Assembly: GCA_945883845.1 (NCBI GenBank)
Contig: CAMCYI010000002.1
Coordinates: 62,001-126,000, forward strand
Length of the DNA stretch: 64,000 bases
Source of the DNA: Bacteriovorax stolpii
Lineage (GTDB): Bacteria > Bdellovibrionota > Bacteriovoracia > Bacteriovoracales > Bacteriovoracaceae
Direction of reading: 5' to 3'
A model generated the notes under the pieces. The model did not search any database. It saw nothing but the letters and a program-made list of their open reading frames with translations, and was not told where the DNA came from. Position numbers and translations under genes: made by a program. Shown piece after piece: positions 40,971 to 50,304 of this stretch (positions are counted from its first letter, which is position 1; each line of letters begins with the position of its first letter).

Positions 40971-41830
40971 TGAGAAGTCGTCGTTGTCTCGCGATCGTCA
41001 GATTTAATCAGGGATAATTTCACAGCGTAAGACATTGACTTGGCCGGCATGAAATTGAATGAAGTTTCTTGAGGCTTTTTCGTGCGCCAGTCTTCAGAAA
41101 CCATAGAGGCCTTGGCAATTTTTCTATCCATCATGAGCCCGGCTTCGAGTTGAATGCGGAGAGATTCAAAGAGTCCAAGCTTAGACTGGATTCTTTGCAC
41201 CGGTGCACATTTTTGAATCTGCTCAAGAGTGCGTCCTATCATTTCTGTTCTTGTATCAGTGGAGTAGGTGAAAGAGAGAAAGCCTGATTCTGTAAGAGCT
41301 TTGTGTTCAATCACTTTTCCGGAGAGGATCCAGGCACGTGCGAACGAAGGAGAGACCAGAGTTGAAAGCATGCTCATTCCACCGGCAGCAGGAACGAGTC
41401 CGTATCGGTTATGATCGAATGCGATCTGCGTGTTGTCCTGAGCGATGCGGATATCAGCTCCAAGAGCGAACTCAGTTCCCAAAGTGCTCGCACCTGCACC
41501 GAGATCAACCACCACAGTCTGCGGAAGCTGCATCATCGCAAAAATAATCTTGTGAAGTTTTGTATTCATTTTATCGAGAGCAGAAGCAGAGAGGCCTGAG
41601 AGATTATCCAGCTCTAATCCTGTCGAGAAAATCGATGCAGATGAATCGATGAAGATAGAATTGATTTCCACTCGAGTCGTGCACCAGGCGAAAAGACTCT
41701 CAAGCTCGAAGAGCATTTCGAGACGGAAAGCATTTTTCCAGTCAGGTCGATTGAGTGTGACAAAAAGAGTTCTCGTCGATTTTTCAAGACGGGTAGAGAG
41801 AGTCTGATAATTGAAGAGAGTCGTCTGCAT
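40967..41830 (-). CDS. Enoyl-CoA hydratase/isomerase family protein
   Basis: 287 residues of the crotonase fold. GLELDNLSG and DLGAGASTLGTEFALGADIRIA cover the oxyanion-hole and CoA-binding parts; LVPAAGGMSML follows. The usual catalytic glutamates cannot be placed with confidence, so hydratase, isomerase or another crotonase activity are all possible. Convergent with the mevalonate kinase. Being next to the mevalonate operon may be chance. Confidence 0.72.
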   Translation of the reverse strand: MQTTLFNYQTLSTRLEKSTRTLFVTLNRPDWKNAFRLEMLFELESLFAWCTTRVEINSIFIDSSASIFSTGLELDNLSGLSASALDKMNTKLHKIIFAMMQLPQTVVVDLGAGASTLGTEFALGADIRIAQDNTQIAFDHNRYGLVPAAGGMSMLSTLVSPSFARAWILSGKVIEHKALTESGFLSFTYSTDTRTEMIGRTLEQIQKCAPVQRIQSKLGLFESLRIQLEAGLMMDRKIAKASMVSEDWRTKKPQETSFNFMPAKSMSYAVKLSLIKSDDRETTTTSH

Positions 41831-41886
41831 GTCACCGTCCTTGGTTTCATTGCTGGGTTAATCTTGAGGTTGTCTTCGCCTTTTCC

Positions 41887-42003
41887 ATGGCAAAGAATCC
41901 GTCTCTGAATATTTTTTCAGATATGTGTGTTGAGTGTCAAAGGGGAAATAAAGTGGTCAGTTTTGCTCGGGTCTATCGGACCATTAATCAAGGCGTTAAC
42001 TAG
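41887..42003 (+). CDS. Doubtful 38-residue ORF ending in a CTAG stop overlap
   Basis: In the 169-base space between the hydratase and DUF2914 genes, ATG 41887 opens a 38-codon frame (with a CVEC motif) whose stop overlaps that of the convergent DUF2914 gene by the same four-base CTAG seen in other real convergent pairs here. No ribosome site is visible, so it may be chance. Confidence 0.2.
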   Translation: MAKNPSLNIFSDMCVECQRGNKVVSFARVYRTINQGVN

Positions 42004-43100
42004 AAAACATCCCACTTAAATTCGCGGACTTCCGTGGAAATATCATTTTCAATATCAAAACTAATTCTTCCGACTTCCCGGCCGTCGCTGGTTTCTACGA
42101 TGACTTTCCAAGAACCGGGTTTATAAAACGACTTTGTTCCGAATCCCCGGAAACCTTCGTCTCTGCCGCCTAAGATGGAAAGGGGAATTGAATCCTGGAG
42201 ATCACCCTCGTGATACCACTTAAGATAGACCTTATCTTCGAAGCTTCCTGGCGAAAAAATCGAAAGGAGGACGGTGATTTTATCCCCTGGACGTGCTTCA
42301 AAATCCTGTGAACCCTTCTGCCAGAACTTATACCACTCACGAGTGTAGCGACCGTGGTATTTCCCATTTTCTCTCACGACATCATTATAGTAGACACCGA
42401 TTTTTTTGACAGCGACAGGAACCGGTGGAATGAGTGAGAAGTAATAACCAAAGAGAAAAAATAAATGCACACCTACAGCTGGAGCAAGCACGTGCTTCAG
42501 CAAAAGCGTTGTATCGACTTTAAAGTTCGCGCGATAGATCAGCCCGAAAGTAATCCCTGAACTTAAAAATCCGAGCCAGAAAGGAATGACACCTACGTGT
42601 CCCAGAAGAATCGGATACACGAATGAAAAATACGAAAGGAGACAGATAGAAAAAAGAATCACCCGCACAGGAAGGCCTAAGCGCTGAATCTGTGGAAACT
42701 CGTTGGCGAACATAAAGCCAGCGAGAAGAAGGATGAAGAGTGTTCCTGTAATCGCAGAAGCAGAAGAGAAATAGAAGATCACGTAAACGGAAAGTAGTGA
42801 ACCGAAGAGAAAGTGCACGAGAAGTTCGTGATAGTCCCAGAACTTTTCACCGCGCTTCGAGAGGATCAAAGTGCCAGTCTTCTTTTTGATTTCAAGAATA
42901 AGGAGAGTGCCGAGAATCGTGAGATAAAAGGCCTGCTGGAGCAAATTAAATAGATCGTCAATTCGTCCCAGAGTCAGAAGATCAAAAAGAAAACCTCCGA
43001 CGAAGACGATGGACTGAACCATCACTTCGTTACGGCGGTAGTACTCCAGAAATTTTTCTTTAGTGCTCGGATTGGGTACCGGTGGCGGGCCCTCAGACAT
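42000..43100 (-). CDS. DUF2914-domain membrane protein
   Basis: 366 residues: about seven or eight hydrophobic segments between 30 and 205, then a C-terminal soluble domain (about 230-366) with GVYYNDVVREN, GDKITVLLSIFSPGSFEDKVYLKWYH and SFYKPGSWKVIVETSDGREVG, the DUF2914 pattern (also found at the C-terminus of other bacterial membrane proteins, likely periplasmic). Function unknown. It ends three bases before the thioredoxin reductase gene starts on the same strand. Confidence 0.75.
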   Translation of the reverse strand: MSEGPPPVPNPSTKEKFLEYYRRNEVMVQSIVFVGGFLFDLLTLGRIDDLFNLLQQAFYLTILGTLLILEIKKKTGTLILSKRGEKFWDYHELLVHFLFGSLLSVYVIFYFSSASAITGTLFILLLAGFMFANEFPQIQRLGLPVRVILFSICLLSYFSFVYPILLGHVGVIPFWLGFLSSGITFGLIYRANFKVDTTLLLKHVLAPAVGVHLFFLFGYYFSLIPPVPVAVKKIGVYYNDVVRENGKYHGRYTREWYKFWQKGSQDFEARPGDKITVLLSIFSPGSFEDKVYLKWYHEGDLQDSIPLSILGGRDEGFRGFGTKSFYKPGSWKVIVETSDGREVGRISFDIENDISTEVREFKWDVF

Positions 43101-43103
43101 TAC

Positions 43104-44027
43104 TTAATGTCCTTCGAGGAATCGCTCAGCCTTGATAGCGGCCTGACAACCGGAACCAGCAGCAGTGATCGCCTGACGATAGTAAGAATCCTGAACGTCA
43201 CCACAGGCGAATACACCCGGGATATTGGTTTCAGGACCGCTCTTCGTCAGAATGAATCCGTGATCATCAAGGGTCAGCTGCCCTTTGAGGAAGCTTGTAT
43301 TAGGAGTGTGTCCAATAGCGTAGAAAAGTCCGTCGGTGGCGCGGTCTTCACGCTTACCAGTCTTGAGATTTTCAACGACGATTCCATTCACTCCACCCTG
43401 ATCGCTTTTAATTTCTGTAACAGCTGTGTCCCAGAGAAATTCAATCTTCGGATTTTTCATCGCTCTGTCTTGCATAGGCTTCGATGCGCGAAGAGTATCT
43501 TTGCGGTGTACGATGGTAACTTTTTTGGCAAATTTTGTAATGAACGTAGCATCTTCCATCGCCGTATCACCACCGCCCACGACGTGAACGATTTTATCGC
43601 GGTAGAAGAAGCCGTCACATGTAGCACATGTAGAAACTCCGCGACCTGTGAGTTCTTTTTCATTCGGAAGTCCGAGCCATTTCGCTGAAGCACCAGTTGA
43701 AATGATCACGGTATCTGCGAGCCACTTTTCTCCATTGCTGGCAGTGACTGTGAAGGGGCGATTTTTAAGATCAACGTCCGTGCACATGAGAGACTTGAAT
43801 TCAGCATTAAAGCGAGCGGCCTGTTTCTTCATGTTCAACATGAGTTCAGGGCCCATCACTCCGTGTTCGAAACCCGGGAAGTTTTCTACTTCTGTGGTGA
43901 GGGTGAGTTGTCCTCCAGGCTCATGGCCTTCAAGGATCAATGGTTTGAGATCAGCGCGGGCAGCATAGATCGCAGCGGTCAGTCCCGCAGGGCCTGTACC
44001 GATGATGATGACTTTACGGCGTTCCAT
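43104..44027 (-). CDS. trxB: Thioredoxin-disulfide reductase
   Basis: 307 residues of the low-molecular-weight thioredoxin reductase type: IIGTGPAGLTAAIYAARA (FAD), the redox pair C134-A-T-C137 in STCATCDGF, VVGGGDTAMEDA (NADPH site), and the closing FACGDVQD. Transfers electrons from NADPH to thioredoxin in the cytoplasm. It follows the small gene at 44031 by three bases, so the two share a promoter, and is followed closely by the DUF2914 gene. Confidence 0.95.
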   Translation of the reverse strand: MERRKVIIIGTGPAGLTAAIYAARADLKPLILEGHEPGGQLTLTTEVENFPGFEHGVMGPELMLNMKKQAARFNAEFKSLMCTDVDLKNRPFTVTASNGEKWLADTVIISTGASAKWLGLPNEKELTGRGVSTCATCDGFFYRDKIVHVVGGGDTAMEDATFITKFAKKVTIVHRKDTLRASKPMQDRAMKNPKIEFLWDTAVTEIKSDQGGVNGIVVENLKTGKREDRATDGLFYAIGHTPNTSFLKGQLTLDDHGFILTKSGPETNIPGVFACGDVQDSYYRQAITAAGSGCQAAIKAERFLEGH

Positions 44028-44030
44028 AAA

Positions 44031-44234
44031 TTATTGCTTTTGAATGGGCTCAGTTGAAATGCCTAATTTCTTTTTGATCACGGCCGGACGATCGTCCATT
44101 TCCGGATTCATATCGTAATAAGCTTTTACTGAAAGAAGATCTTTCGGATGAGCTGCTTTTTCTGTCAGAACGTACTGTTCCTGAGTCAGTGAGCATTCAT
44201 AATTGTATGTAACTTTCTCGCGTCTGCGTTTCAT
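44031..44234 (-). CDS. Small protein encoded ahead of trxB
   Basis: 67 residues from ATG 44234; the in-frame ATG 44261 is excluded because it overlaps the -10 box of the promoter, and AAGGATATTTT is just before ATG 44234. The product has a basic start (MKRRREK), one cysteine, and mixed charge (TQEQYVLTEKAAHPKDL...). No family recognised. Three bases upstream of trxB. Confidence 0.65.
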   Translation of the reverse strand: MKRRREKVTYNYECSLTQEQYVLTEKAAHPKDLLSVKAYYDMNPEMDDRPAVIKKKLGISTEPIQKQ

Positions 44235-44260
44235 AAAATATCCTTGATGATTGTCCTTCA

Positions 44261-44289
44261 TTTATAGGATTTTCAGAACGCTTTATCAA
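44261..44289 (-). promoter_or_regulatory. Sigma-70-type promoter for the small gene and trxB
   Basis: TTGATA (-35, 44284-44289 on the minus strand), 17-base spacer, TATAAA (-10, 44261-44266). Transcription would start near 44253, about 20 bases before ATG 44234 with its ribosome site. Each box matches the consensus in five of six positions. Confidence 0.7.
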
Positions 44290-44355
44290 GGACTTAAAGC
44301 TCAACCGAATCAGGTTGTCCTAAAGGGGTAGATCGGATTTTCGGCGGGTTAATGC

Positions 44356-44895
44356 TTATTCTTCACCATAAGTGCAGTCCGTGATGCTGCGGAAGACTTT
44401 CTGGATCGGAGTAACCGTCGCCCGGAGGCCGACTTTGAGAGTTTTATCGTCTTTATCCAGGGTCAGTTTTTCGACGGCGAAAGGTGATTTTATCCCGTCC
44501 GTGAGAACCGGTACGCGTGTGATGTACTCAATGTGGTTTTCAGTCATTTTGCAGCTGACCTGGGCCTTCACTCTGCCCTGAGAAAACGTCGGATCGTTTC
44601 CATTGAGGACTATCGTTTCAAATTTTACAGTTTCAAGCTTTGTTTCTGTGGCAGCACTTGGCTTAAACATACTGATTGTCAGAAACGCTCCTGCGATCTC
44701 AATTCCACAGTTTCTTTTTTCATTCAGGCGATACTGATCGATGCGCGGATTCAGTTCACCTTTCTCGATGACCTGGATACTGCTGGCAGGATTCACACTC
44801 AGCCATTCATGGATTTTTTTCTCGCAATCGCGAAGCTCACTCGCCATGAGCGAAGATGAAGAAAATAAAACGAGTGCCATAAGAGCGTTTTTCAT
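44356..44895 (-). CDS. Secreted protein of unknown function
   Basis: 179 residues with a signal peptide (MKNALMALVLFSSSSLMA). The mature protein has four cysteines, two early (RDCEKK, RNCGIE), one central (QVSCKMTEN) and one near the end (TDCTYGEE), that could form disulfides, and alternating beta segments. Likely periplasmic. No family recognised. A spaced inverted repeat (AGGACAACC ... GGTT ... GTCCT) lies in the following 90 bases before the trxB promoter. Confidence 0.65.
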   Translation of the reverse strand: MKNALMALVLFSSSSLMASELRDCEKKIHEWLSVNPASSIQVIEKGELNPRIDQYRLNEKRNCGIEIAGAFLTISMFKPSAATETKLETVKFETIVLNGNDPTFSQGRVKAQVSCKMTENHIEYITRVPVLTDGIKSPFAVEKLTLDKDDKTLKVGLRATVTPIQKVFRSITDCTYGEE

Positions 44896-45040
44896 AAATC
44901 ATCACTGTTGTGAGTGCAAAAAACGTAACCCGGAACCAATATCTCCTGTTGAAATAGAGGAATGAATGTAAAGAATACCTGCCATAGGGGCAACGAAATG
45001 ACGTTCCAGATAAATAGAGTGTTTTCATGGCATTTATCTC

Positions 45041-46582
45041 ATGCAACAATCTTTTAAAGACTTAGATTTTTTCAGGGATGATCGATTGATTTCTAAAGTC
45101 GCCTACAGCTTACTCCTACTCATTATGAGTAGTCAGGTTCTGGCCTTCACCGAGGCCCGACTCCAGTATCTTTCCCGCAGCGGTCAAACAGCTCTCTTTA
45201 ATATCGGTATCCATGAGGGCATCAAGGAAGGCGAATACGGCGTCGTCTTGAAAGAGATTAATGATCTCGAGACCAGAAAACTTCGCATGGTTCCTGTTGC
45301 CCGCGTTCGTAATGTTAAAATTAATCCCGATTCTTCCGTATGGATTCTTTATCGCCGGTTTGATTCCGGACTTCTGGTGAAAGGAGATAAGTTCCTTATC
45401 CTCACCGAGTCTGCACTTCTCGAAGGCAGAAAAAATCCCCGCATTGGTCGGGCAACAGTGGTGGGTGGAAAGGGAAATGCGACGAAGGCAACTCTCGACT
45501 CTCTCAAAGAAGACAAAGACCGCCTTTCAAAGCTCAAAGATGAATACGGCGAAGAAGAAACCTTCCACGAAAAAGAATACCGGTCGGATGACGATATCAA
45601 ACTTCTCGATGTAGATGAGTGGCGTGAGAGCGGGAAAACCCGTTACCGGACAGCTATTTATAAGAGTCCCCATGCCAATGATTTCACCCGGGAGCATCGT
45701 CTGGCGACTTTTGAAAAAATGGTTGTGAGTTATCTGCGCCGGATGAATGATCCGGACTTTAACTACGACGAATTTTACGATGCCCAGATGAAAACAAGCT
45801 ACGCCAACGAATTCAAGAAGCATTCAAGCCTTGATACGGAGTATGAGAATTTTTTGTACAACGAATCGAGAAAGAAAACTTCTGAAGCAAAAGTTTATCG
45901 TTCGATTCTCGAAAAAGGCCGCGCGTGGTCGGAGAATTTCACCGATGACGAACTTCGTGGAGTGCTGAAAGAAGTTTCAGTGCTTCAGGAAAAAGAGCGT
46001 CGTGATTATGTCGTTGCTGATCCTCGACAGTACGCCTTGTTTCTTGATTACGGATTAATGCTGACTGACCGCCAGACAGACCGCGATACCAATTACCGCC
46101 GTTCTGGTCTTCGTACGTTAGAAGGCGAGCTGGAAGTTGTCCCCTTTATCCAGAAAAGTGATCTTGAAAGATTTACATTGCACGCCACTGTCCGCCAGAG
46201 TCAGTCTGCTTTTTCTACGGATGATTTTAACGTGAGCATTGATGATCTCTCCATGTCACTTGGCCTCAACTGGTATCCGATGCACGCTCCTTATGTCATT
46301 CAGTCGCCGATGATTTTTGTCGGTACTTATGTACGCAGTGGATATTCGACTCTGAAAGCACCGACAGTGAATGAGCAGGGGAATTATACATCTCTCGTCG
46401 CACCTGGCTTCAGAGGAGGCTTACGTTATAACTTCCGCAATGGTGTCGGTATGCGCTTCACGGGAAGTGTCGAAACAATGCAACTTGAACATTACGGTAA
46501 ATCCAAACAAAATCCCGCTCTCCCTGATCGTTACTCGCTCACGGAAGGGAAGATGAGTTTTGCTGTGGCCTATTCTTTTTAA
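45041..46582 (+). CDS. Secreted protein with C-terminal outer-membrane-like barrel, tandem paralog A
   Basis: 513 residues. A signal sequence (LLLLIMSSQVLA) follows a charged start; TTG 45086, with AGGG ahead, would give a more usual signal peptide and may be the real start. The first 140 residues form a domain shared with the next gene: IGIHEGIKEGEYGVV and VKINPDSSVWILYRRFDSGLLVKGDKF. A charged helical middle follows. The last 200 residues alternate beta strands and end KMSFAVAYSF, an outer-membrane terminal signature. Three bases separate it from the paralog. Function unknown. Confidence 0.65.
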   Translation: MQQSFKDLDFFRDDRLISKVAYSLLLLIMSSQVLAFTEARLQYLSRSGQTALFNIGIHEGIKEGEYGVVLKEINDLETRKLRMVPVARVRNVKINPDSSVWILYRRFDSGLLVKGDKFLILTESALLEGRKNPRIGRATVVGGKGNATKATLDSLKEDKDRLSKLKDEYGEEETFHEKEYRSDDDIKLLDVDEWRESGKTRYRTAIYKSPHANDFTREHRLATFEKMVVSYLRRMNDPDFNYDEFYDAQMKTSYANEFKKHSSLDTEYENFLYNESRKKTSEAKVYRSILEKGRAWSENFTDDELRGVLKEVSVLQEKERRDYVVADPRQYALFLDYGLMLTDRQTDRDTNYRRSGLRTLEGELEVVPFIQKSDLERFTLHATVRQSQSAFSTDDFNVSIDDLSMSLGLNWYPMHAPYVIQSPMIFVGTYVRSGYSTLKAPTVNEQGNYTSLVAPGFRGGLRYNFRNGVGMRFTGSVETMQLEHYGKSKQNPALPDRYSLTEGKMSFAVAYSF

Positions 46583-46585
46583 GGA

Positions 46586-47662
46586 TTGAAGATGAAGATT
46601 TTAGTCGTTCTGCTATTACTCCCACTTTTTGCCCATGCCCTTGAGGTGGATGAGAAACTGACAGTAAGAATTATCCGGACTTCTGAATCCAGAAAGACCC
46701 TCATGATTAACCGCGGGACTGAAGATGGCCTTGTTGAAGGTGACCACGCGCGCTTTATTGTGACCGCAGGGATTGTTGCCCGCGCAGTCTGTGTGAAAAT
46801 CGCACCGACACGTTCAGTGTGGTCCGTTTATCGTCTGGTGAATGCTGATTTCGTTGTGAACGATGCCGTGATGACCATTAAGATCACACCTCCTGTGAAA
46901 ATCACCAAGGATGAAACTCAGGCGATTGTTCAGGAAGATGTTCCGACAAAAGTAGCGACTGATCCGGCAACGTTGGGAATTCCACTCGCTGATGGCGCTC
47001 AGGATATTACAACTGAAGCAGATCTTCGTGATGAAGCTGACCTTCGTGAAACTGAAATTACAACGATTGTTGAAAGAAACTGGGAAGTGTTCGGTAACTT
47101 TAATATTTCAGGACTTTCTTCGACTGCAAAAGTTGATAACGGAAACTCTTTTAAGAATTCCCAGGCCACTCACCATATTGGTTTCGGTGGAGAGTTGTAT
47201 GCGCAGAATGAGCGCGCCTGGTATTCACGCTTCAGTCTTCTCGGAAGTGTGGACATTATGAGACTCAATGCCCAGAGCTATTCGGGCGAGGCCGTCCAGA
47301 ATGACGTGACAGAGTTTTCTTTCGGGACCAACTGGCATCCGGGATCGATGCCGAGTTCTGTTCTCACGCTTATTCCTTTCTTTCATTTAAGTGCACATTT
47401 CGGGTCAGTAAGATCGCAGTATGAACACGGTTTTGGTGTGAATAACGATGTAGAAGATTTCGATGCGACCGGATCAACAAGTGGTATCGCCCTTGGTTTC
47501 GGTTACAAGTTTTACACGAGCAAAGGTTTCGGAGCGAGAGCGCTGGTGGACTATTACACACGAAATGAGCGATTCAAGCGTGATGATCAGATTCCATCAG
47601 TTCAGGCAGACCGCACAGTTACTGGCCCGCGCTTTATGATGGGTATTTCGTACCGCTGGTAG
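46586..47662 (+). CDS. Outer-membrane-like barrel protein, tandem paralog B
   Basis: 358 residues with a signal peptide (MKMKILVVLLLLPLFAHA). The first domain repeats that of its neighbour: INRGTEDGLVEGDHARFIV and VKIAPTRSVWSVYRLVNADFVVNDAVMTI. A shorter acidic linker (about 120-160, with DEADLRETE) replaces the long helical middle of paralog A, then about ten beta strands end FMMGISYRW. The pair arose by tandem duplication. The N-terminal domain may face the periplasm. It is convergent with glpD, stop codons one base apart. Confidence 0.7.
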   Translation: MKMKILVVLLLLPLFAHALEVDEKLTVRIIRTSESRKTLMINRGTEDGLVEGDHARFIVTAGIVARAVCVKIAPTRSVWSVYRLVNADFVVNDAVMTIKITPPVKITKDETQAIVQEDVPTKVATDPATLGIPLADGAQDITTEADLRDEADLRETEITTIVERNWEVFGNFNISGLSSTAKVDNGNSFKNSQATHHIGFGGELYAQNERAWYSRFSLLGSVDIMRLNAQSYSGEAVQNDVTEFSFGTNWHPGSMPSSVLTLIPFFHLSAHFGSVRSQYEHGFGVNNDVEDFDATGSTSGIALGFGYKFYTSKGFGARALVDYYTRNERFKRDDQIPSVQADRTVTGPRFMMGISYRW

Positions 47663-47663
47663 T

Positions 47664-49046
47664 TTAAGGATTTGAGTCCGGCAAGAGATAGGATTTCACT
47701 TCATTGACAGGAATTCCAAGAACGTTCTGAAGGCTGTCAGGATTTTCCACGAGGGAGAGCCTGCGGTGAACAAGGTCTTCGAACTTCGTCACATTCTCAG
47801 TCAGAATAATTTTCTTCAATAATTCACGTGTAAAGGCCGGCTGTTTTCCGAATGTAGGCATGAGTGACGTCTGCCTCAGAGGATTCAAGGTTAAGTTTGG
47901 TTTATAGCGTTTCCCAAGTCTCGGTACGATTTCTTTAGCAATATCCTGGGTCATACGGCGGAAGGTTGTGTATTTTCCTCCCAACAGAACATAGGTAAAA
48001 GCATCGGGACGGAAGACCTTATGAAACCGGCTCGTTTTTCCTCGTGATTCTCCTGTGGTTTCTTCGCGCACGAGAGGCCTCACTGCTGCAAACGTTGAGA
48101 TGATCGACGAGTGCGTGAGATTTGCTTTCGGAAAATACTGATTGAGAACTCCCAGAAGATAGTTCACATCCTGGTCTGTCGCCTTGATATTGAACATATC
48201 CTGATCAACAGGCGTTTCAGTTGTTCCGACAAGAATTGATCCACGCTGAGGAATGACGAAAACGACACGGTTATCTCTTGTCGTGAGAACAATTGAACCC
48301 TGAGTTTCAATCGAGCCTTCTTTCAACCAAAGGTGAATGCCCTTGCTGGGAAGAAGCTGTGGAGTCCATGGAATTTTGAGTTTCGGAAGAAGCATATCCG
48401 TGAAGGGCCCTGTCGTGAAAACCAGAAATTTCGCAAATACCGTTTCACGAACACCAGTGAGGGTTGACTCATAAGTTACTTCATAGCCATTTTCTTTTTT
48501 ATCTGTGCAGATGACCTGATGATAACTACGAGCGTGGGCGTGGTCCTCAAGGAGGCCATCATACATGCATTCGAGTGCAAGTTTCGCATCATCGACGACA
48601 CCGTCGTAATACTTTCCCGCACCACGGAGATCTTTTGGATCCAGACTGGGAACGCGCTTCAGGGTCTGTTCAGCATTCATCATGCTGTAAGGCCGGTTCT
48701 GGAAATGCGAAAGGAAATCATAGAGGAAAAGTCCGGCCTGAAGCATCCATGGGGCGTACTTCGAATAACGATAGAGGGGGAGATAGAAATCACGTTCAAA
48801 ACAAATATGAGGAGTGAGTTTTAACCACAGGTTTTTTTCTTCGAGCGCTTCCTGAACAAGACCGAAATCAAAGTTTTCGAGATAGCGGATCCCACCATGG
48901 AGCATTTTAGAAGAACCTTGGGAAGTTTGAGACGAGAAATCACCTTTCTCAATCAGGAGAGTCGAGACACCGTTGAGTGCGAGGTCGCGAAAAAGTCCCG
49001 CTCCATTAATCCCACCGCCGACAATGACGACTTCAACTTCTCTCAT
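47664..49046 (-). CDS. glpD: Glycerol-3-phosphate dehydrogenase (FAD, GlpD-type)
   Basis: 460 residues. VVIVGGGINGAG (FAD Rossmann start), SSQTSQGSSKMLHGGIRYLE and FERDFYLPLY are GlpD signatures, with LVGTTETPVD and LGGKYTTFRRM later. Oxidises glycerol 3-phosphate to DHAP at the inner membrane, passing electrons to quinone. Shorter than E. coli GlpD (501), mostly at the C-terminal end. Overlaps the YbjQ-domain gene by four bases and lies at the end of the secA run. Confidence 0.9.
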   Translation of the reverse strand: MREVEVVIVGGGINGAGLFRDLALNGVSTLLIEKGDFSSQTSQGSSKMLHGGIRYLENFDFGLVQEALEEKNLWLKLTPHICFERDFYLPLYRYSKYAPWMLQAGLFLYDFLSHFQNRPYSMMNAEQTLKRVPSLDPKDLRGAGKYYDGVVDDAKLALECMYDGLLEDHAHARSYHQVICTDKKENGYEVTYESTLTGVRETVFAKFLVFTTGPFTDMLLPKLKIPWTPQLLPSKGIHLWLKEGSIETQGSIVLTTRDNRVVFVIPQRGSILVGTTETPVDQDMFNIKATDQDVNYLLGVLNQYFPKANLTHSSIISTFAAVRPLVREETTGESRGKTSRFHKVFRPDAFTYVLLGGKYTTFRRMTQDIAKEIVPRLGKRYKPNLTLNPLRQTSLMPTFGKQPAFTRELLKKIILTENVTKFEDLVHRRLSLVENPDSLQNVLGIPVNEVKSYLLPDSNP

Positions 49047-50284
49047 AGCTTACTGACCCAGACGAGATTACCAGTGCAGGAAAGGCGATATTTGTGTCCG
49101 AGCACTCCATATTCGCTGGGAACAGGAGTCAGCTGATAATTCAGTCCTACGACAGCATTGGAATTCGCTTTTAAGGCGTGCGCTTTTAATTTCTGCGCGA
49201 GTTCTTTGTAGTGGAGGGGAATTTCTTCCGAACCTTCATCCTCAACCAGATGCCCGTCGATCATTTTATGCTCAGAGGCCACACCCATATAACGAAGAAC
49301 CTGATAGCCTTCGAGGCTTGGTGTAGACGCAACGATAATCTGGGAGATTTCCAACTTCGGATCATCGAAATGGAAATGGTGACCCTGATTCTGAAAGAGG
49401 TTGTGCTTGGAGACGACACCGACTTCCGGTTTCTCGTGGTGTTTTGGAGGATGAATCTCATCTGAAAGTCCTACCTGGATATCAATATCAAAGCGGCGCA
49501 GTTTATGGGCCACAAAGATGGCCGCAAACTCAGAGATACGAGGGATCAAAAGATGTCCGCGCATCAACCTGCCTCTGACCTGATCTTCAGTATCAGAGAG
49601 AAGGGAGAGTTCCTTAAGAATGCTTACGATATCGTTGACGTCTTCTACGTAACGGACATTTTTCAGGAGGATACTGAATGATGGATTTCCTTCCGCACTC
49701 GAACCAGTCCATTGAGAGTTTTCAGCAAATTTTTTAACGTCTTCAAAGGCCTCTGGCTGTTTAAAGTCAGGGTTCGGCGCATAGGGATCGGGCTCAGGCC
49801 CAGGAGTAATTTCTATCTTCGCATTTTCTTCCTCAATAGGAGGATGGAAACTGGCACTTGGCAGAGGACGTGAAGAAAGTGTTTCTTCTACCATTCCACC
49901 AATCATGTCGGTTTCTTTAAAACCGCTGTCTTCATCTTCGTCATCATTTTGAACTGAAGAGATATCTGTTTTTGATGTCGTGGAATTTTCAAAAGTAGAA
50001 AGATCGAAGGACTCTTCAAATTCTTGAGTGGAAAAGTCACTGGTCTTGAACTCAGAGTTTGTACTGAAATCAGAAGTTCCGAAAGTTTCATCAGAGGTGA
50101 AAGTTGCTTCTTCTTCATCTCCCGGAAGAACGGGAGGAAGATCACCACCAAATGGTTCGATGGCACCATTTTCATCTTCCTGAAGAGGGGAGATATCAGA
50201 TTCGGCTTCATCGGCTGCATCGAGTTCATGGAGGTATTCACCCATGTCTTCAATGCTTGTAAGATCTTTCTTGTTCTTACTCAA
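49043..50284 (-). CDS. Acidic-repeat protein with C-terminal YbjQ-like domain
   Basis: 413 residues. The first 200 are very acidic and Ser/Thr/Phe-rich with imperfect repeats (FGTSDFST, FKTSDFST, and similar), probably disordered. A middle folded part is at about 195-270. The last 110 residues contain IIVASTPSLEGYQVLRYMGVASE and NSNAVVGLNYQ, matching the YbjQ/YdfR ('heavy-metal-binding') fold, often a pentamer. Cytoplasmic, no signal peptide. Sits 20 bases after secA and coupled to glpD. The combination is unusual; function unknown. Confidence 0.65.
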   Translation of the reverse strand: MSKNKKDLTSIEDMGEYLHELDAADEAESDISPLQEDENGAIEPFGGDLPPVLPGDEEEATFTSDETFGTSDFSTNSEFKTSDFSTQEFEESFDLSTFENSTTSKTDISSVQNDDEDEDSGFKETDMIGGMVEETLSSRPLPSASFHPPIEEENAKIEITPGPEPDPYAPNPDFKQPEAFEDVKKFAENSQWTGSSAEGNPSFSILLKNVRYVEDVNDIVSILKELSLLSDTEDQVRGRLMRGHLLIPRISEFAAIFVAHKLRRFDIDIQVGLSDEIHPPKHHEKPEVGVVSKHNLFQNQGHHFHFDDPKLEISQIIVASTPSLEGYQVLRYMGVASEHKMIDGHLVEDEGSEEIPLHYKELAQKLKAHALKANSNAVVGLNYQLTPVPSEYGVLGHKYRLSCTGNLVWVSKL

Positions 50285-50304
50285 TGATGTCTCCTGAAAT
50301 GGCG

